A stretch of DNA of 64,000 nucleotides from Spartobacteria bacterium LR76 (GCA_003054655.1 QAYZ01000014.1:1-64000); one strand, 5' to 3'. Counted from the stretch's first letter, positions 16,854 through 28,688 are shown. Translations and numbers: made by a program. The notes: generated by a model from the letters alone, not told the origin.

Positions 16854-18956
16854 ATGCGCGGCCTCCTCGTTGTCCTCTTTCTCGCTGTTTCGTGTCTTCA
16901 GGCTCCGGCCCAGGTTCATCAGGGCCAGACGCTGGTGACAGCATCGCTCGTGGCCGACACCTCGGCCATCGTGCCGGGCCAGCCCTTTCAGGTCGGCCTC
17001 CTGCTCAAGATGGCCCCGACGTGGCACACCTACTGGCGATACGGCGGCGACGCCGGATTTCCCACTACGCTCGACTGGATGCTGCCGCCCGGTTTCGCCG
17101 CTGGACCGATTGAGTGGCCTCTGCCCGAGCGCCTGAAGGAGCCCGGCGACATCGAGGTCTACGCCTACGGGGACGAGACGATGCTCCTCGTCACCATCGT
17201 TCCGCCTGCCAATCTCACTGAGAAAACCGTCACTCTCCGCGCGAAATCCTCCTGGCTCGTCTGCGCCGAGATTTGCATCCCCGGCAAGGCCGATCTGGAA
17301 CTGACTCTTCCCGTCGCCCCGTCCGCCGAGCCTGCCAATCAGGAGCTTTTTGCCAGATACCGCGCCCAGCTCCCGAGCGCCGAGCCGCCGCCCTACCAGC
17401 TCGCCTGGACACAGGGCAAGGACGGCCTCGGCCTGGAGATCACCGGTCTCCCGCCCTCCGCACCCGTCGATGTCTTCCCCATTCCCACCGCCGACCAGCA
17501 GGTGCAGCATCCGGCTACGACCATCACCGGCCCCGGCTCCGCGGTAGTCGCCATCCCTGGCGTGAGTTCCATCCAGGGCGTGCTCGTCGTGGGTTCCGGT
17601 GCGGATCGTCGCGGCTGGATGATCTCATCCTCCGATACCGTGGAGGCCACCGCGACGCCCGCTCCTCAAGCCTCCGCCGCTTCGGCCATCAGCGGCGTGC
17701 CGCCCGTGACCTTCCCGCTCTGGAAGGCGCTCCTCTTCGGCTTCCTCGGCGGCATGATCCTGAACCTCATGCCGTGCGTCCTGCCGGTCATCTCGCTCAA
17801 GATTTTCGGCTTTATCCGGCAGGCGGGTGAGCATCCGGCAAAGATCTTCCGCCACGGTCTCGCCTTCACGGCGGGCATCTTCGCGTGGTTCCTCGGCCTC
17901 GCCATCCTCATCGTCGCCCTCCAATCAGCGGGGAATCACGTCACCTGGGCATTCCAGTTCCAGAACCCGTGGTTCAACTTCTTCACCGCCTGCATCGTCT
18001 TCGTCTTCGCCCTCAATCTCTTCGGCGTCTTTGAGATCATCCTCCCCGGTCAGGCCAGCAACGCCCTGGCCGAAGCCTCCTCCGGCTCCGGTTACGCAGG
18101 GTCGTTTTTCCAGGGTGTCTTCGCCACGCTGCTTGCCACGCCTTGCACCGCGCCTTTCCTCGGCCCCGCGCTCGGCTTTGCTCTCAGCCAGTCCGCCGTC
18201 GTCATCTTTGCCATGTTTGCCTCCGTCTCGCTCGGCATGGCGGCACCGTATCTCCTGCTCTCCGCCCAGCCCGGCTGGATGAAGATCCTGCCACGGCCCG
18301 GCGCGTGGATGGAGCGGCTGAAGCAGTTCATGGGCTTCCCGCTCATCGCCACCCTCATCTGGCTCCTCAGCGTCATCGGCGGGCAGAAGGGCCTCGACGG
18401 CGTCATCTGGACGCTCGCCTTTCTCGTCTGTCTCGGCCTCGCCTGCTGGATCTACGGCTCCTTCTGCGGTCCGCTGACGAAACCCGCCACGCGCTTCCTC
18501 GCCATCATTACCGCACTTGCCATCATCGCCATCGGGGCATGGCAGTTCGTCGCGCTCGCCTTTGTCCAAAGCCAGCCCCCGACTGCCACGGCGGAGGCCC
18601 CGGCGGGAAAGGATGGTATTGACTGGGTGCCCTTCTCGCAAAAGGCCCTCGACGATCTCCGCGCCAAAGGCACTCCCGTCTTCGTCGACTTCACCGCCGA
18701 CTGGTGCATCTCGTGCAAGTTCAACGAACGCACCGCCATCAATGTCCCCGCCGTGCGCCAGCTCCTCCGCGACCGTGGCATCGTCGCGATGAAGGCCGAC
18801 TGGACGAATGCCAATCCCGAGATCACCGCTGCTCTCCAGGCCTTTGGCCGCGCCGGGGTGCCGTTCTACGTCTTTTACCCCGCCAACCACGCGGAACCCG
18901 TCACCCTGCCGGAATTACTCACACAAACCATCGTTCTCGACGCTCTTTCGAAATAA
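16854..18956 (+). CDS. dsbD: DsbD-family thiol:disulfide interchange protein
   Basis: The 700-residue inner-membrane protein carries electrons from cytoplasmic thioredoxin to periplasmic disulfide substrates. It has a signal peptide and an N-terminal periplasmic domain at about residues 25-190, with the Cys pair of CAEICIPGKADL. Eight or so membrane segments contain the conserved Cys motifs MPCVLPV and ATPCTAPFLGPALGFA. A C-terminal thioredoxin domain carries DWCISC near residue 617. All three redox modules are therefore present. GTG 16851 is an alternative start one codon upstream. The extended N-terminal domain resembles the ScsB-like branch. Confidence 0.93.
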   Translation: MRGLLVVLFLAVSCLQAPAQVHQGQTLVTASLVADTSAIVPGQPFQVGLLLKMAPTWHTYWRYGGDAGFPTTLDWMLPPGFAAGPIEWPLPERLKEPGDIEVYAYGDETMLLVTIVPPANLTEKTVTLRAKSSWLVCAEICIPGKADLELTLPVAPSAEPANQELFARYRAQLPSAEPPPYQLAWTQGKDGLGLEITGLPPSAPVDVFPIPTADQQVQHPATTITGPGSAVVAIPGVSSIQGVLVVGSGADRRGWMISSSDTVEATATPAPQASAASAISGVPPVTFPLWKALLFGFLGGMILNLMPCVLPVISLKIFGFIRQAGEHPAKIFRHGLAFTAGIFAWFLGLAILIVALQSAGNHVTWAFQFQNPWFNFFTACIVFVFALNLFGVFEIILPGQASNALAEASSGSGYAGSFFQGVFATLLATPCTAPFLGPALGFALSQSAVVIFAMFASVSLGMAAPYLLLSAQPGWMKILPRPGAWMERLKQFMGFPLIATLIWLLSVIGGQKGLDGVIWTLAFLVCLGLACWIYGSFCGPLTKPATRFLAIITALAIIAIGAWQFVALAFVQSQPPTATAEAPAGKDGIDWVPFSQKALDDLRAKGTPVFVDFTADWCISCKFNERTAINVPAVRQLLRDRGIVAMKADWTNANPEITAALQAFGRAGVPFYVFYPANHAEPVTLPELLTQTIVLDALSK

Positions 18957-19086
18957 TTTTTCGTGGGCTGAAATGCCGGAAACGTACGCAATATTGCAAC
19001 TGGTTGACGCCGGAGAGTGTGCAATGTTGTGTAAGGAATTGTGGGTTAAGTTGCTGATTTGCTTAATGTTGTAAGATTTGCGGCGA

Positions 19087-19115
19087 TTGACAGAAAGGAC
19101 GGGATTTCTTATTTG
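19087..19115 (+). promoter_or_regulatory. Possible promoter of the small PEP-CTERM gene
   Basis: TTGACA at 19087-19092 and TATTTG at 19110-19115 are separated by 17 bp. The predicted start of transcription would lie only a few bases before ATG 19127, which implies a leaderless or nearly leaderless message. The -35 is perfect and the -10 is weak. Confidence 0.35.
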
Positions 19116-19126
19116 CCTCACTTGGC

Positions 19127-19525
19127 ATGAAGGCGTCTCCTATTCTGGTTGCATTGGCGATTTTCTCTCTCGCCTCTTCCTCTCGCTGCTTCGCCGAGTC
19201 TCGTGGAAATACTGTCGGCTTCAACAGCATGAGCCAGCTCGGGCTGGGTCAGTTTTCGGTCAATATGGCAGGCGATACCTTCTCCAATGTGAATGGCATC
19301 ACTTTCGAGTCTGATCAGAGATTACGGGTATTTGCCGACACTTTCGTGAGCAGTCCAGCGCCCGTGAGCCTTCTCGAGATGGCCTGCGAGACCGGGGCGG
19401 GTACGGCCTTGGCCGCGAAGACCCCCGGCCGCTTCCGGGTTCCGGAACCGACCACGATCGCTCTCTTTTTTGCCGCGGTCGGGACGCTGCTCCTCTTTCG
19501 CCGCCGACGACGCCGGATGGCTTAA
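19127..19525 (+). CDS. Small PEP-CTERM protein
   Basis: The 132-residue exported protein has a signal peptide (MKASPILVALAIFSLASSSRCFA) and a short Gly/Asn/Ser-containing body. It ends with a PEP-CTERM signal: VPEPTT, a hydrophobic segment (IALFFAAVGTLLLF) and an Arg-rich tail (RRRRRR). The mature region is only about 80 residues, small for the class. It should be exported and processed by an exosortase not encoded here. A strong terminator follows. The function of the mature part is unknown. Confidence 0.85.
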   Translation: MKASPILVALAIFSLASSSRCFAESRGNTVGFNSMSQLGLGQFSVNMAGDTFSNVNGITFESDQRLRVFADTFVSSPAPVSLLEMACETGAGTALAAKTPGRFRVPEPTTIALFFAAVGTLLLFRRRRRRMA

Positions 19526-19555
19526 GGCATCGGCGGTTCAATCATCAGTCGGTTT

Positions 19556-19584
19556 ACGGGAGGGCATTCACCCTCCCGTTTTTT
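19556..19584 (+). terminator. Rho-independent terminator
   Basis: A perfect 9-bp stem (ACGGGAGGG with CCCTCCCGT, loop CATTCA) is followed by a run of T. It terminates the small PEP-CTERM gene and lies directly between it and the convergent clpB gene. Confidence 0.88.
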
Positions 19585-19594
19585 ATGATCCGGC

Positions 19595-22158
<2,564 letters not shown>

Positions 22159-22162
<4 letters not shown>

Positions 22163-22178
22163 ACTATTCTAAGTATGC
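22159..22178 (-). promoter_or_regulatory. Inverted repeat overlapping the clpB start codon
   Basis: Read with clpB, GCATACT and AGTATGC form a perfect 7-bp inverted repeat around a 6-bp centre, and the clpB ATG is inside the second arm. Upstream are TTGACG and, 17 bp later, CATACT, a usable promoter that would give a near-leaderless transcript. The element could be an operator or, in RNA, a hairpin hiding the start codon. It does not match the CIRCE, CtsR or HspR consensus as I know them. Confidence 0.5.
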
Positions 22179-22280
22179 TCCCACCGCCCCGCCGCGTCAA
22201 TTTGACTCCCATCAGCCCCGAAAATCCCCCTGTGGGAAACACTGGAGAAATCCACGGGTTTCCACGATAATTCCCGCCGG

Positions 22281-23381
22281 ATGTACTCCTTCCTCGATCA
22301 CAAGCTGGAACGCTTCACGCTCTCCAACGGGCTGGCCGCTCTGCTTGCCCGCACCGCCAAGGCCGAGGGGGGAGGGGAGAAGCTTGAGGGCCTCGAGCCC
22401 GCGTTGCTGGACTCTCTGCGTCGCACTTCTATCATCACTTCAGCCGTCGCCTCCTGTGCCATCGAGGGCATTACGGTTTCCGAGGCGCAAGCCGCCTCCC
22501 TGGCTGATCGGCAGGCATCTCCCTCCCGGCGCGAGGAGCGCGAGGTGCTCAACTACAAGGACGCGCTCGACTATCTTTACGCGGCAAAGCCCGCCGATCT
22601 CCGCCCGACCCCGGAACTCATCCGCACTCTGCACCGCCTCGCCATGGCGGGAAGCGCCCATGCGGGCGTTTTCAAAACGCGGGATAATTCGATCATCGAG
22701 CGCACCGCCTCCGGCGACCGGCTCCGCTTTTCTCCGCTGGGATTCGCGATGACGCCCCAGGCCATTGAGAGCCTCTGCCTTTCCTACAGCGAAGCCATCA
22801 ACAAGGAAACCGCTGCTCCCCAGATCTGCGTGGCCGCGCTCGTTCTGGACCTCACCTGCATCCATCCGTTTCTCGATGGAAATGGCCGCGTCTCCCGTCT
22901 GCTGACCATCGCCGCCCTGCTGGAGCTGGGCCTCAAAATGCCGCGCTTCGTTTCGCTGGAGGAGATCGTTCAAAACCGCGATACGCAATATTACGCAGCG
23001 CTCAAGGCCTCATCCGAGGGATGGCATACCGGGAATCACGACCTCGCCCCCTTTGTCCGCTTCCACCTGGAAACCATCGCCACCGGGTATGACGACCTGA
23101 GCCTGAAGATCGCACGCACCCGGGAGCCGGTAACCGTGATTTTCGACGAATCGATCCACGCTCCCGTGCGAGATCGGGCTTTTGCCGAGTTTCGCCAGAC
23201 CTACGAAAACGCCGCCTGGAAGACGGACAACCTCCGCCGCGTTGCCCGCAAGATCGGGATCGAAGGATACTCTTCCACGGTGGAATCCGAGGTGTTCGAA
23301 AAACTGAAACATGCTCATCGGCTGGCGGAGAGATGCCTGCAAAAGGCGGAGTTCCACCTCCACAGTCACCCTCAGGAGTAA
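22281..23381 (+). CDS. Fic-domain protein, probable AMPylase
   Basis: The 366-residue protein carries the Fic core motif HPFLDGNGRVSRLL near residue 195, which transfers AMP (or another nucleotide moiety) to target hydroxyls. An N-terminal helix contains SCAIEG near residue 57, fitting the inhibitory (S/T)xxxE(G/N) motif, so this is a self-inhibited, class II-type Fic protein. A C-terminal segment may be a winged-helix-like region. It starts at ATG 22281, divergent from clpB. The target is unknown. A terminator follows. Confidence 0.9.
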   Translation: MYSFLDHKLERFTLSNGLAALLARTAKAEGGGEKLEGLEPALLDSLRRTSIITSAVASCAIEGITVSEAQAASLADRQASPSRREEREVLNYKDALDYLYAAKPADLRPTPELIRTLHRLAMAGSAHAGVFKTRDNSIIERTASGDRLRFSPLGFAMTPQAIESLCLSYSEAINKETAAPQICVAALVLDLTCIHPFLDGNGRVSRLLTIAALLELGLKMPRFVSLEEIVQNRDTQYYAALKASSEGWHTGNHDLAPFVRFHLETIATGYDDLSLKIARTREPVTVIFDESIHAPVRDRAFAEFRQTYENAAWKTDNLRRVARKIGIEGYSSTVESEVFEKLKHAHRLAERCLQKAEFHLHSHPQE

Positions 23382-23388
23382 TCCCACC

Positions 23389-23415
23389 GGCCCTACCCGT
23401 TGATAGGGTCTTTTT
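23389..23415 (+). terminator. Probable rho-independent terminator after the Fic gene
   Basis: GGCCCTA pairs with TAGGGTC (one G-T pair) around an 8-base loop and is followed by five T residues. It lies 8 bp after the Fic stop. Confidence 0.55.
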
Positions 23416-23457
23416 CTGTTGCGGATTCCGTTGCGCCGCATCCAGACTGCGCGCCGA

Positions 23458-24759
23458 ATGAACAACCTGAGCCTCGCCATTCAGTTCCTCCTGCAACTGG
23501 CGGTCATCCTGGTTTTCTGCCGTATCGTCGGGGCCATCGCGGCCCGCTTCGGGCAGCCTCAGGTCGTGGCCGAGATGATCGCAGGCGTCATGCTCGGGCC
23601 GTCTCTCTTGGGGCTGTTCTTTCCCGACTTTCAGCAGGCGCTCTTCCCGTGGGACCCGACCCAGAAAACCCGCGACACCCAGAGCTACCTCTTTCCCGCC
23701 TCCCAGCTCGGCCTCGCGCTCTACATGTTCGTCGTCGGCATTGAGTTCCGCGTCGACATCGTGCGGCAGAATCTCCGCAGTTCCGTCGCCGTCTCCGTGG
23801 CTGGAATGGCCGCGCCCTTCGTCCTCGGGGCCGCGCTCGCCTGGGGCATCTACCAGTGGACCGACCTCTTTCCCGAGCGCACCTCGCTTTCCAATGCCAT
23901 GATCTTCCTGGGCGCGTCCATGTGCATCACCGCCTTCCCGATGCTCGCCCGCATCATTCACTTCAAGGGCCTCGCCGGGACCACCATGGGCACCGTCGCC
24001 CTCGGTGCCGGTGCGATCGACGATGCGACCGCGTGGTGCCTGCTCGCCGTCGTCCTCGCCAGCTTCGATAACAACTGGAGCCACGCCATCACCAACATCG
24101 CGGGCGGCGCGGGCTACGTGGCCGTCGCCTTTCTCGTCATTCGTCCGCTGCTCGGCTACTGCCAGCGCTGGATCACCAAAAACGACGAACTCACCGAATC
24201 CGGCCTCGTCCTCTGCCTCGCCCTCATGGCGGCGGGCGCGTGGTTTACCGACCTCATCGGCATGCACGCCGTCTTTGGCGCGTTCGTCATGGGAGCCGCC
24301 ATGCCGCGCGGCATCGTGGGCCGCGACCTCATCGCCCGCATCCAGCCGCTCACCGTCGCGCTGCTGCTCCCGCTCTTCTTCACCTACTCGGGCCTGAATA
24401 CCCGCATCGGCCTGCTCAATACCGGCTTCCTCTGGCTCATCTGCGGCGCGGTGCTCGTCGCCGCCGTGCTGGGCAAGGGCGTTGCCTGCTGGTTCGCCGC
24501 CCGCGCCACCGGCCTTCCAAACCGCGAGGCTCTCGGCATCGGCACCCTCATGAATGCCCGCGGCCTCATGGAGCTCATCATCATCAACATCGGCCTCCAG
24601 CGAGGACTTATCTCGCCCGAGATCTTCGCCACCCTCGTCATCATGGCCGTCATCACCACCCTCATGGCCTCACCCATCTTCGAGCGCCTCGTCGGCAGCC
24701 GCAACCCCCCGCAATCTCCCGCCCCGCCCACCGTCGGCCCGCAGCCCGCGCTGCTGTAG
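23458..24759 (+). CDS. Cation/proton antiporter, CPA2 family
   Basis: The 433-residue integral membrane protein has about 12-13 hydrophobic segments and the KefB/NapA-type fold. It opens with LAVILVFCRIVGAIAARFGQPQVVAEMIAGVMLGPSLLG, typical of the family. A core segment carries GAGAIDDATAW, whose acidic pair (IDD) corresponds to the ion-binding residues. There is no C-terminal TrkA-N or USP domain, so it is the short form. It should exchange Na+ or K+ for H+. I chose ATG 23458 because the upstream extension to a TTG at 23419 is basic and non-membrane. Confidence 0.9.
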   Translation: MNNLSLAIQFLLQLAVILVFCRIVGAIAARFGQPQVVAEMIAGVMLGPSLLGLFFPDFQQALFPWDPTQKTRDTQSYLFPASQLGLALYMFVVGIEFRVDIVRQNLRSSVAVSVAGMAAPFVLGAALAWGIYQWTDLFPERTSLSNAMIFLGASMCITAFPMLARIIHFKGLAGTTMGTVALGAGAIDDATAWCLLAVVLASFDNNWSHAITNIAGGAGYVAVAFLVIRPLLGYCQRWITKNDELTESGLVLCLALMAAGAWFTDLIGMHAVFGAFVMGAAMPRGIVGRDLIARIQPLTVALLLPLFFTYSGLNTRIGLLNTGFLWLICGAVLVAAVLGKGVACWFAARATGLPNREALGIGTLMNARGLMELIIINIGLQRGLISPEIFATLVIMAVITTLMASPIFERLVGSRNPPQSPAPPTVGPQPALL

Positions 24760-24839
24760 TATTGCCTGCGCCTCATTCTGCGCAGCCGGTATTTTCTCCA
24801 TCCTCCCGGGCTCGCTTCTTGTTCCGGGGATGCCTGAAC

Positions 24840-25505
24840 TTACCTGCCGCGGGAAACGCCCGGCACGGCGGGCAGCTCCGCTAGCGAGGAGATGTGGTAT
24901 CGCGCCGTGTCGGAGCGGGGCACGTGCGGGCGCAGCGTTTGCACGGTGGGAATGCCGAGGCTGTTGCCCGCCGCGATTTCCGAGTCGGCATTGTCGCCCA
25001 CGACGAGGGCCTCGGCGGGGGCGAGGCCGTGGCTGGCAAGGATGCGCTGGAACCACCCCTTTTTCCCAAGGCGCGCCGGTTCATCGATCGCGTCGACATA
25101 CGTCTCGTGCAGGTACTGGTCGAGATTCAGGGCGCGGATCTTGCTTTCCTGCAGGCACCGGAATCCCGAGGTCACCAGCACGCGCCTCTGGGGGAGCCGC
25201 AGCAGTTCCGTCAAGTCCCCGTATCCGTGCATGGGATGGAGCACTTCCATCCGCGAAAAGGCTTCCCATCCGGCTTTCAGCATCTTCCGCGAGAATCCAT
25301 GCCGCTCCGCCACCCAGTCCAGCGGATGCCGCCAGCAGTCGGCAAACGCCGCCTCCAGTGCCTCCTCGCCCAGCCTGCCATGTCCGGCCTCTCGTATGGC
25401 CTGAAACCCTTCCTCAAAGAGTTCCTCGCCCACCTCGCGGGCATCGGCGAGGCAGTTGTCGAGGTCAAAGATCACCAGCCTTGTTGCGGGGGTGGCGTCG
25501 GTCAT
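24840..25505 (-). CDS. HAD-superfamily hydrolase
   Basis: The 221-residue protein carries HAD motif I as IFDLDNCLAD (D14, D16), motif II as VTSGF, Lys in KKGWFQRIL (motif III) and motif IV as VVGDNADSEIAAG. A helical cap lies between motifs I and II, as in phosphatases of the phosphoglycolate-phosphatase or GMP/pyrimidine-nucleotidase type. The substrate is not predictable. ATG 25505 puts motif I at the usual distance from the N-terminus. Its stop faces the end of the antiporter gene. Confidence 0.88.
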   Translation of the reverse strand: MTDATPATRLVIFDLDNCLADAREVGEELFEEGFQAIREAGHGRLGEEALEAAFADCWRHPLDWVAERHGFSRKMLKAGWEAFSRMEVLHPMHGYGDLTELLRLPQRRVLVTSGFRCLQESKIRALNLDQYLHETYVDAIDEPARLGKKGWFQRILASHGLAPAEALVVGDNADSEIAAGNSLGIPTVQTLRPHVPRSDTARYHISSLAELPAVPGVSRGR

Positions 25506-25720
25506 GGCTGGGATGCGGTGCCGGGCCGGGTTTCCCGGCGGGCCGTCCGGATGCGCCCGATGATTGCGGGCAGGGCAACCGAGGGATCGAAACCAGAGGC
25601 GTTCGCCGGGCAAAATCGATTCATGCGTATCGTTCGACAGACGAAACGGCTACCAGTCTTCTCCCCAAAGCTCCAGCGCCAAACCTTCCCGGGGGCGGGA
25701 AAACCTCCTTCCGGGGAGGC

Positions 25721-27043
25721 TCAGGGAATCGCGAGGAAAAGCTTCGCCGCGAGGCCCAGAACAGCCGAACCCGCCACGACCGGAAGCACCGGCCAGCGGC
25801 CCTTCCAGATGCCGAGGAAAAACACGACCGCCAGGGCCAGCGCAAAAAAATCGACCCGCTGCGGCCCCGGGAAGATCACATGAATCCCGAACCAGACCGC
25901 GAGGTTCAGGATGATCCCCGCCACCGCCGCCGTGATGGTCGAAAGAGCGCCGCTCAGGACGCGCGAGCCGCGCAGCCTTTCCATGTACGGCGCGCCCGTC
26001 AGGACAAAAAGGAAGCTCGGGACAAAGGTCACCCAGAGCGTCACCATCGCCCCCAACGTGCCGGCCGCCAGCGGCGGCAGGGTGCCGGGATGCTGCCATG
26101 CGGCCAGGAACCCGACGAACTCCAGCACCAGGATCAGCGGTCCCGGCGTCGTCTCGGCCAGCCCCAGCCCTGCCACCATCTGTGACGCGGTCAGCCAGTG
26201 ATAATGCTCCACCGCCTGCTGCGCGACGAAGGGCAGCACCGCGTACGCGCCGCCAAAGGTCACCAGCGCCGCCTTGCTGAAAAACATCCCCAGGCTGGCA
26301 AAGATCGCCTCGGGCCACAGGCAGGCCAGCGCCACCGGCGTCCACCACAGGAGCAGGCAGGTCACGGCGATGCGCACGGTCCGGCCATGGTCGAGCGGTT
26401 CGCGGTCGGGCAGGGGAGCCGCCGCCTCGCCGGAGGGTGGCCGGGCGAAAGAACGCGGATACCATCGCGCCCCGGCCGCGCCGATCATCGCGGCCGTCGC
26501 GATCACCGCGAGGAAGGAAATCTTGAAGACAAACAACGCGACAAACGCCGCCGCGGCCACCGCCCACATCGCCCGGTTGCGCAGGGCTGTGCGCCCGATC
26601 CGCAGCACCGCCGCCGCCACGATCGCGATCACCGCCGGCTGCAAACCGTAGAATATGGCCGCGATGGCCGGGACCGATCCCGCCGCGGCATAGAGCCAGC
26701 TCAGCGCCCAGAGCAGGATCGCCGCAGGCAGGACGAAAAGCGCTCCCGCCACCACGCCGCCCGCCGTTCCATGCAGCCGCCACCCGATATAGGTCGCCAG
26801 TTGCTGCGCCTCCGGGCCGGGCAGGAGCATGCAGAAGTTCAGCGCATGCAGGAACCGCTCCTCGCTGATCCAGCGTTTCCGGTCCACCAGGTCCGTGTGC
26901 ATGATCGCAATCTGCCCCGCCGGCCCGCCAAAGCTGATGCACCCCAGCCGGAACCAATACCGGGCTGCCTCCCAGAATGTCGGCCTGACAGCGGCCGGGG
27001 CGGGTGGTTCGGGGTTCTCTGGCATGGACTTGCGCGACATCAT
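25721..27043 (-). CDS. chrA: Chromate transporter, two-domain CHR family
   Basis: The 440-residue membrane protein has two homologous CHR domains. The first holds FRLGCISFGGPAGQIA and MLLPGPEAQQLATYIGWRLHG. The second has FFSKAALVTFGGAYAVLPFV and ETTPGPLILVLEFVGF. These FGGP and PGP signatures are diagnostic for ChrA-type transporters, which export chromate by proton or sulfate-linked exchange. The long form with both halves fused is complete. It is divergent from the type II secretion operon, whose Pho-like box lies in the shared upstream region. Resistance is inferred from the family. Confidence 0.92.
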   Translation of the reverse strand: MMSRKSMPENPEPPAPAAVRPTFWEAARYWFRLGCISFGGPAGQIAIMHTDLVDRKRWISEERFLHALNFCMLLPGPEAQQLATYIGWRLHGTAGGVVAGALFVLPAAILLWALSWLYAAAGSVPAIAAIFYGLQPAVIAIVAAAVLRIGRTALRNRAMWAVAAAAFVALFVFKISFLAVIATAAMIGAAGARWYPRSFARPPSGEAAAPLPDREPLDHGRTVRIAVTCLLLWWTPVALACLWPEAIFASLGMFFSKAALVTFGGAYAVLPFVAQQAVEHYHWLTASQMVAGLGLAETTPGPLILVLEFVGFLAAWQHPGTLPPLAAGTLGAMVTLWVTFVPSFLFVLTGAPYMERLRGSRVLSGALSTITAAVAGIILNLAVWFGIHVIFPGPQRVDFFALALAVVFFLGIWKGRWPVLPVVAGSAVLGLAAKLFLAIP

Positions 27044-27083
27044 TCCAGAACGAAGGGAAAAGCAAAACCGACTTTCCGGGCCT

Positions 27084-27101
27084 TCGTTACAATCTTGTCA
27101 C
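27084..27101 (+). promoter_or_regulatory. Pho-box-like site upstream of the type II secretion operon
   Basis: TCGTTAC-AATC-TTGTCAC is two 7-bp direct repeats separated by 4 bp, the geometry of a PhoB box (E. coli CTGTCAT-N4-CTGTCAT). It lies 87 bp before ATG 27189 and in the same orientation as two further sites at 39123 and 61925. Phosphate control is inferred; no phoB gene is present in the window. Confidence 0.6.
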
Positions 27102-27188
27102 GCAAGCGCCGTTGTGGTTGCCTTTTCCCTCGGTAGCCTCCCCAACGCACAATCCCACCTTTGCCTAGTCGGCCAGCCTATTCCAGTT

Positions 27189-28244
27189 ATGTGTGTTTTC
27201 CAGATGTCGCAGTGGCCGCACGCCCGCTCGTTGGGCCGGGCTGCCCTGGCGATTTTTGCCGCGTTGGTTCTCGCCTCCGGCTCTCTCCGGGCCGCCGACA
27301 CCGCCTCTTTTGATTTCCCGGTCAAGGACTCCACCGAGATCCCCGCCCGGCTGGCCGGGCCGGTGAAGCAGATCGTCTCCTCCGACAGCATCGGGTACAC
27401 GATCTTTGCCCTTCAACCGGCGAATCCCGGCGAGGAAGTCCTCGTCACCGTCGTCTTCGAGGATGGTTCGGAGGGCGGCCCCGCTCTCCTCTGGATTGAC
27501 GACTCCGGCCAGCAGGTCACGCTTTCCTCCAGCCTCTCCGACGGGGTGGAGGGCCGGAACCAGCGCACCGTCGCCATCCCCGTGGCCTCGGCTCTTTCCG
27601 GCGGGAGACTCGTGATCTCCGGCGATCAATCGAGGGTCCTCCGCGTCCGCCTCGACTGGCTCGCTCCGGTCTCCACCCTCGCTGCCGCCGACCAGCGACC
27701 CGGCCGGTATCTGGCGAATGACCGCCTCATCCCGGTCGATGCGGTCAATGGTCAGCCGCCCGTCGCCGAACCCGATGCCTGGATCGGCAAGGTCTACGAG
27801 GCCTTCCTCCAGGAGGAGCCGGCTTCGCTCGATGGAGCCGTCGAGTTTGTCGTTCCCCTCGGCGAGGTCGCCTCCCAGGTGCTGCTCTCCGCCCGCTTTC
27901 TTGGCCTCCCGCTCGACCAGGGTGTCTCCGTGTGGCTGAATGAGAAATACATCGGTGAACTGCGCCCCCAGGTGCCTCCGCTGACCGATGCCGGCTACAT
28001 CGTCGATGAATCCGGCGACTCGTCCTATGCAGGGTGGCGGTCGGGTTCCCTCCTCATCCGCGCCTCCGATCTTTCGCAGGGGGAAAATTCGCTCGTCGTC
28101 TCCACCAGCTCCTCCGGTGTCTACATCCGCGATGCCGCGCTCCAGCTTCGCCCGGCAGCCTCTCCGGCTCCATCCCCAGGCCAGACCGTCTCCGCCGGAG
28201 ACTCCGTCGATCTCGATTCGCAAAACCTCGATCTCTCGCCATAG
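27189..28244 (+). CDS. Exported protein heading the type II secretion operon
   Basis: The 351-residue protein has a signal peptide (cleavage near LRA-ADT; alternative start ATG 27204). Two beta-rich segments follow: one resembling a jelly-roll or carbohydrate-binding fold (FEDGSEGGPALLWIDDSGQQ, RLVISGDQSRVLRVRLDWL) and one with VSVWLNEKYIGELRP and GVYIRDAALQLRP. I do not recognise a named family. It ends in a Pro/Ser-rich tail and is 6 bp upstream of gspG. It may be an accessory periplasmic or surface component of the secretion machine, or a substrate. Confidence 0.65.
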   Translation: MCVFQMSQWPHARSLGRAALAIFAALVLASGSLRAADTASFDFPVKDSTEIPARLAGPVKQIVSSDSIGYTIFALQPANPGEEVLVTVVFEDGSEGGPALLWIDDSGQQVTLSSSLSDGVEGRNQRTVAIPVASALSGGRLVISGDQSRVLRVRLDWLAPVSTLAAADQRPGRYLANDRLIPVDAVNGQPPVAEPDAWIGKVYEAFLQEEPASLDGAVEFVVPLGEVASQVLLSARFLGLPLDQGVSVWLNEKYIGELRPQVPPLTDAGYIVDESGDSSYAGWRSGSLLIRASDLSQGENSLVVSTSSSGVYIRDAALQLRPAASPAPSPGQTVSAGDSVDLDSQNLDLSP

Positions 28245-28250
28245 TTACTC

Positions 28251-28688
28251 ATGAGCTTTCCGTCCTCTTTCCCGTCCTCCCGGTCCTCCCTGCAATCCGG
28301 CTACACGCTGGTGGAGATCATGATCGTGCTCGGCATCATCGCCGTGCTCGCCGGGTCGGCCATCTACATGCTCGTCGGCAGCGTCGATACCGCCAAGGAC
28401 CAGCGCGTCGACTCCGACATCCAGGCCATCAAGCAGCAGCTCAGCCTCTACGAGATGCAAAATTACACCTACCCGACGACCGCCCAGGGCCTCGAGGCGC
28501 TCGTCGTGCGGCCCTCGACCGAACCTGTCCCCCGCAAATGGCGTCAACTCTTGAAAGCCGTGCCTCTCGATCCCTGGGGCACCCCTTACCAGTATGCCTT
28601 TCCGGGCAAGAAAACCCCCGGCGGTTTTGACCTCTACTCCTTGGGACCAGACCGCAAGCCGAGTGAGGATGACGTGCCGAAGAACTAG
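28251..28688 (+). CDS. gspG: Type II secretion major pseudopilin GspG
   Basis: The 145-residue pseudopilin has a short leader and a cleavage/methylation site SG-YTLVEIMIVLGIIAVLAG (Glu at mature +5). The GspG-specific middle follows (DSDIQAIKQQLSLYEMQNYTYPTTAQGLEALV). The C-terminal WGTPYQYAFPGKK and FDLYSLGPD are the calcium-site region of the family. It should form the pseudopilus shaft. No prepilin peptidase gene lies in the window. It overlaps the next gene by 20 bp. Confidence 0.95.
   Translation: MSFPSSFPSSRSSLQSGYTLVEIMIVLGIIAVLAGSAIYMLVGSVDTAKDQRVDSDIQAIKQQLSLYEMQNYTYPTTAQGLEALVVRPSTEPVPRKWRQLLKAVPLDPWGTPYQYAFPGKKTPGGFDLYSLGPDRKPSEDDVPKN

Noticed and set aside
15405-17510. 701-codon minus-strand frame over accA and dsbD
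   Set aside because: It overlaps two well-supported genes and is Gly/Asp/Arg-rich, typical of antisense frames in GC-rich DNA.
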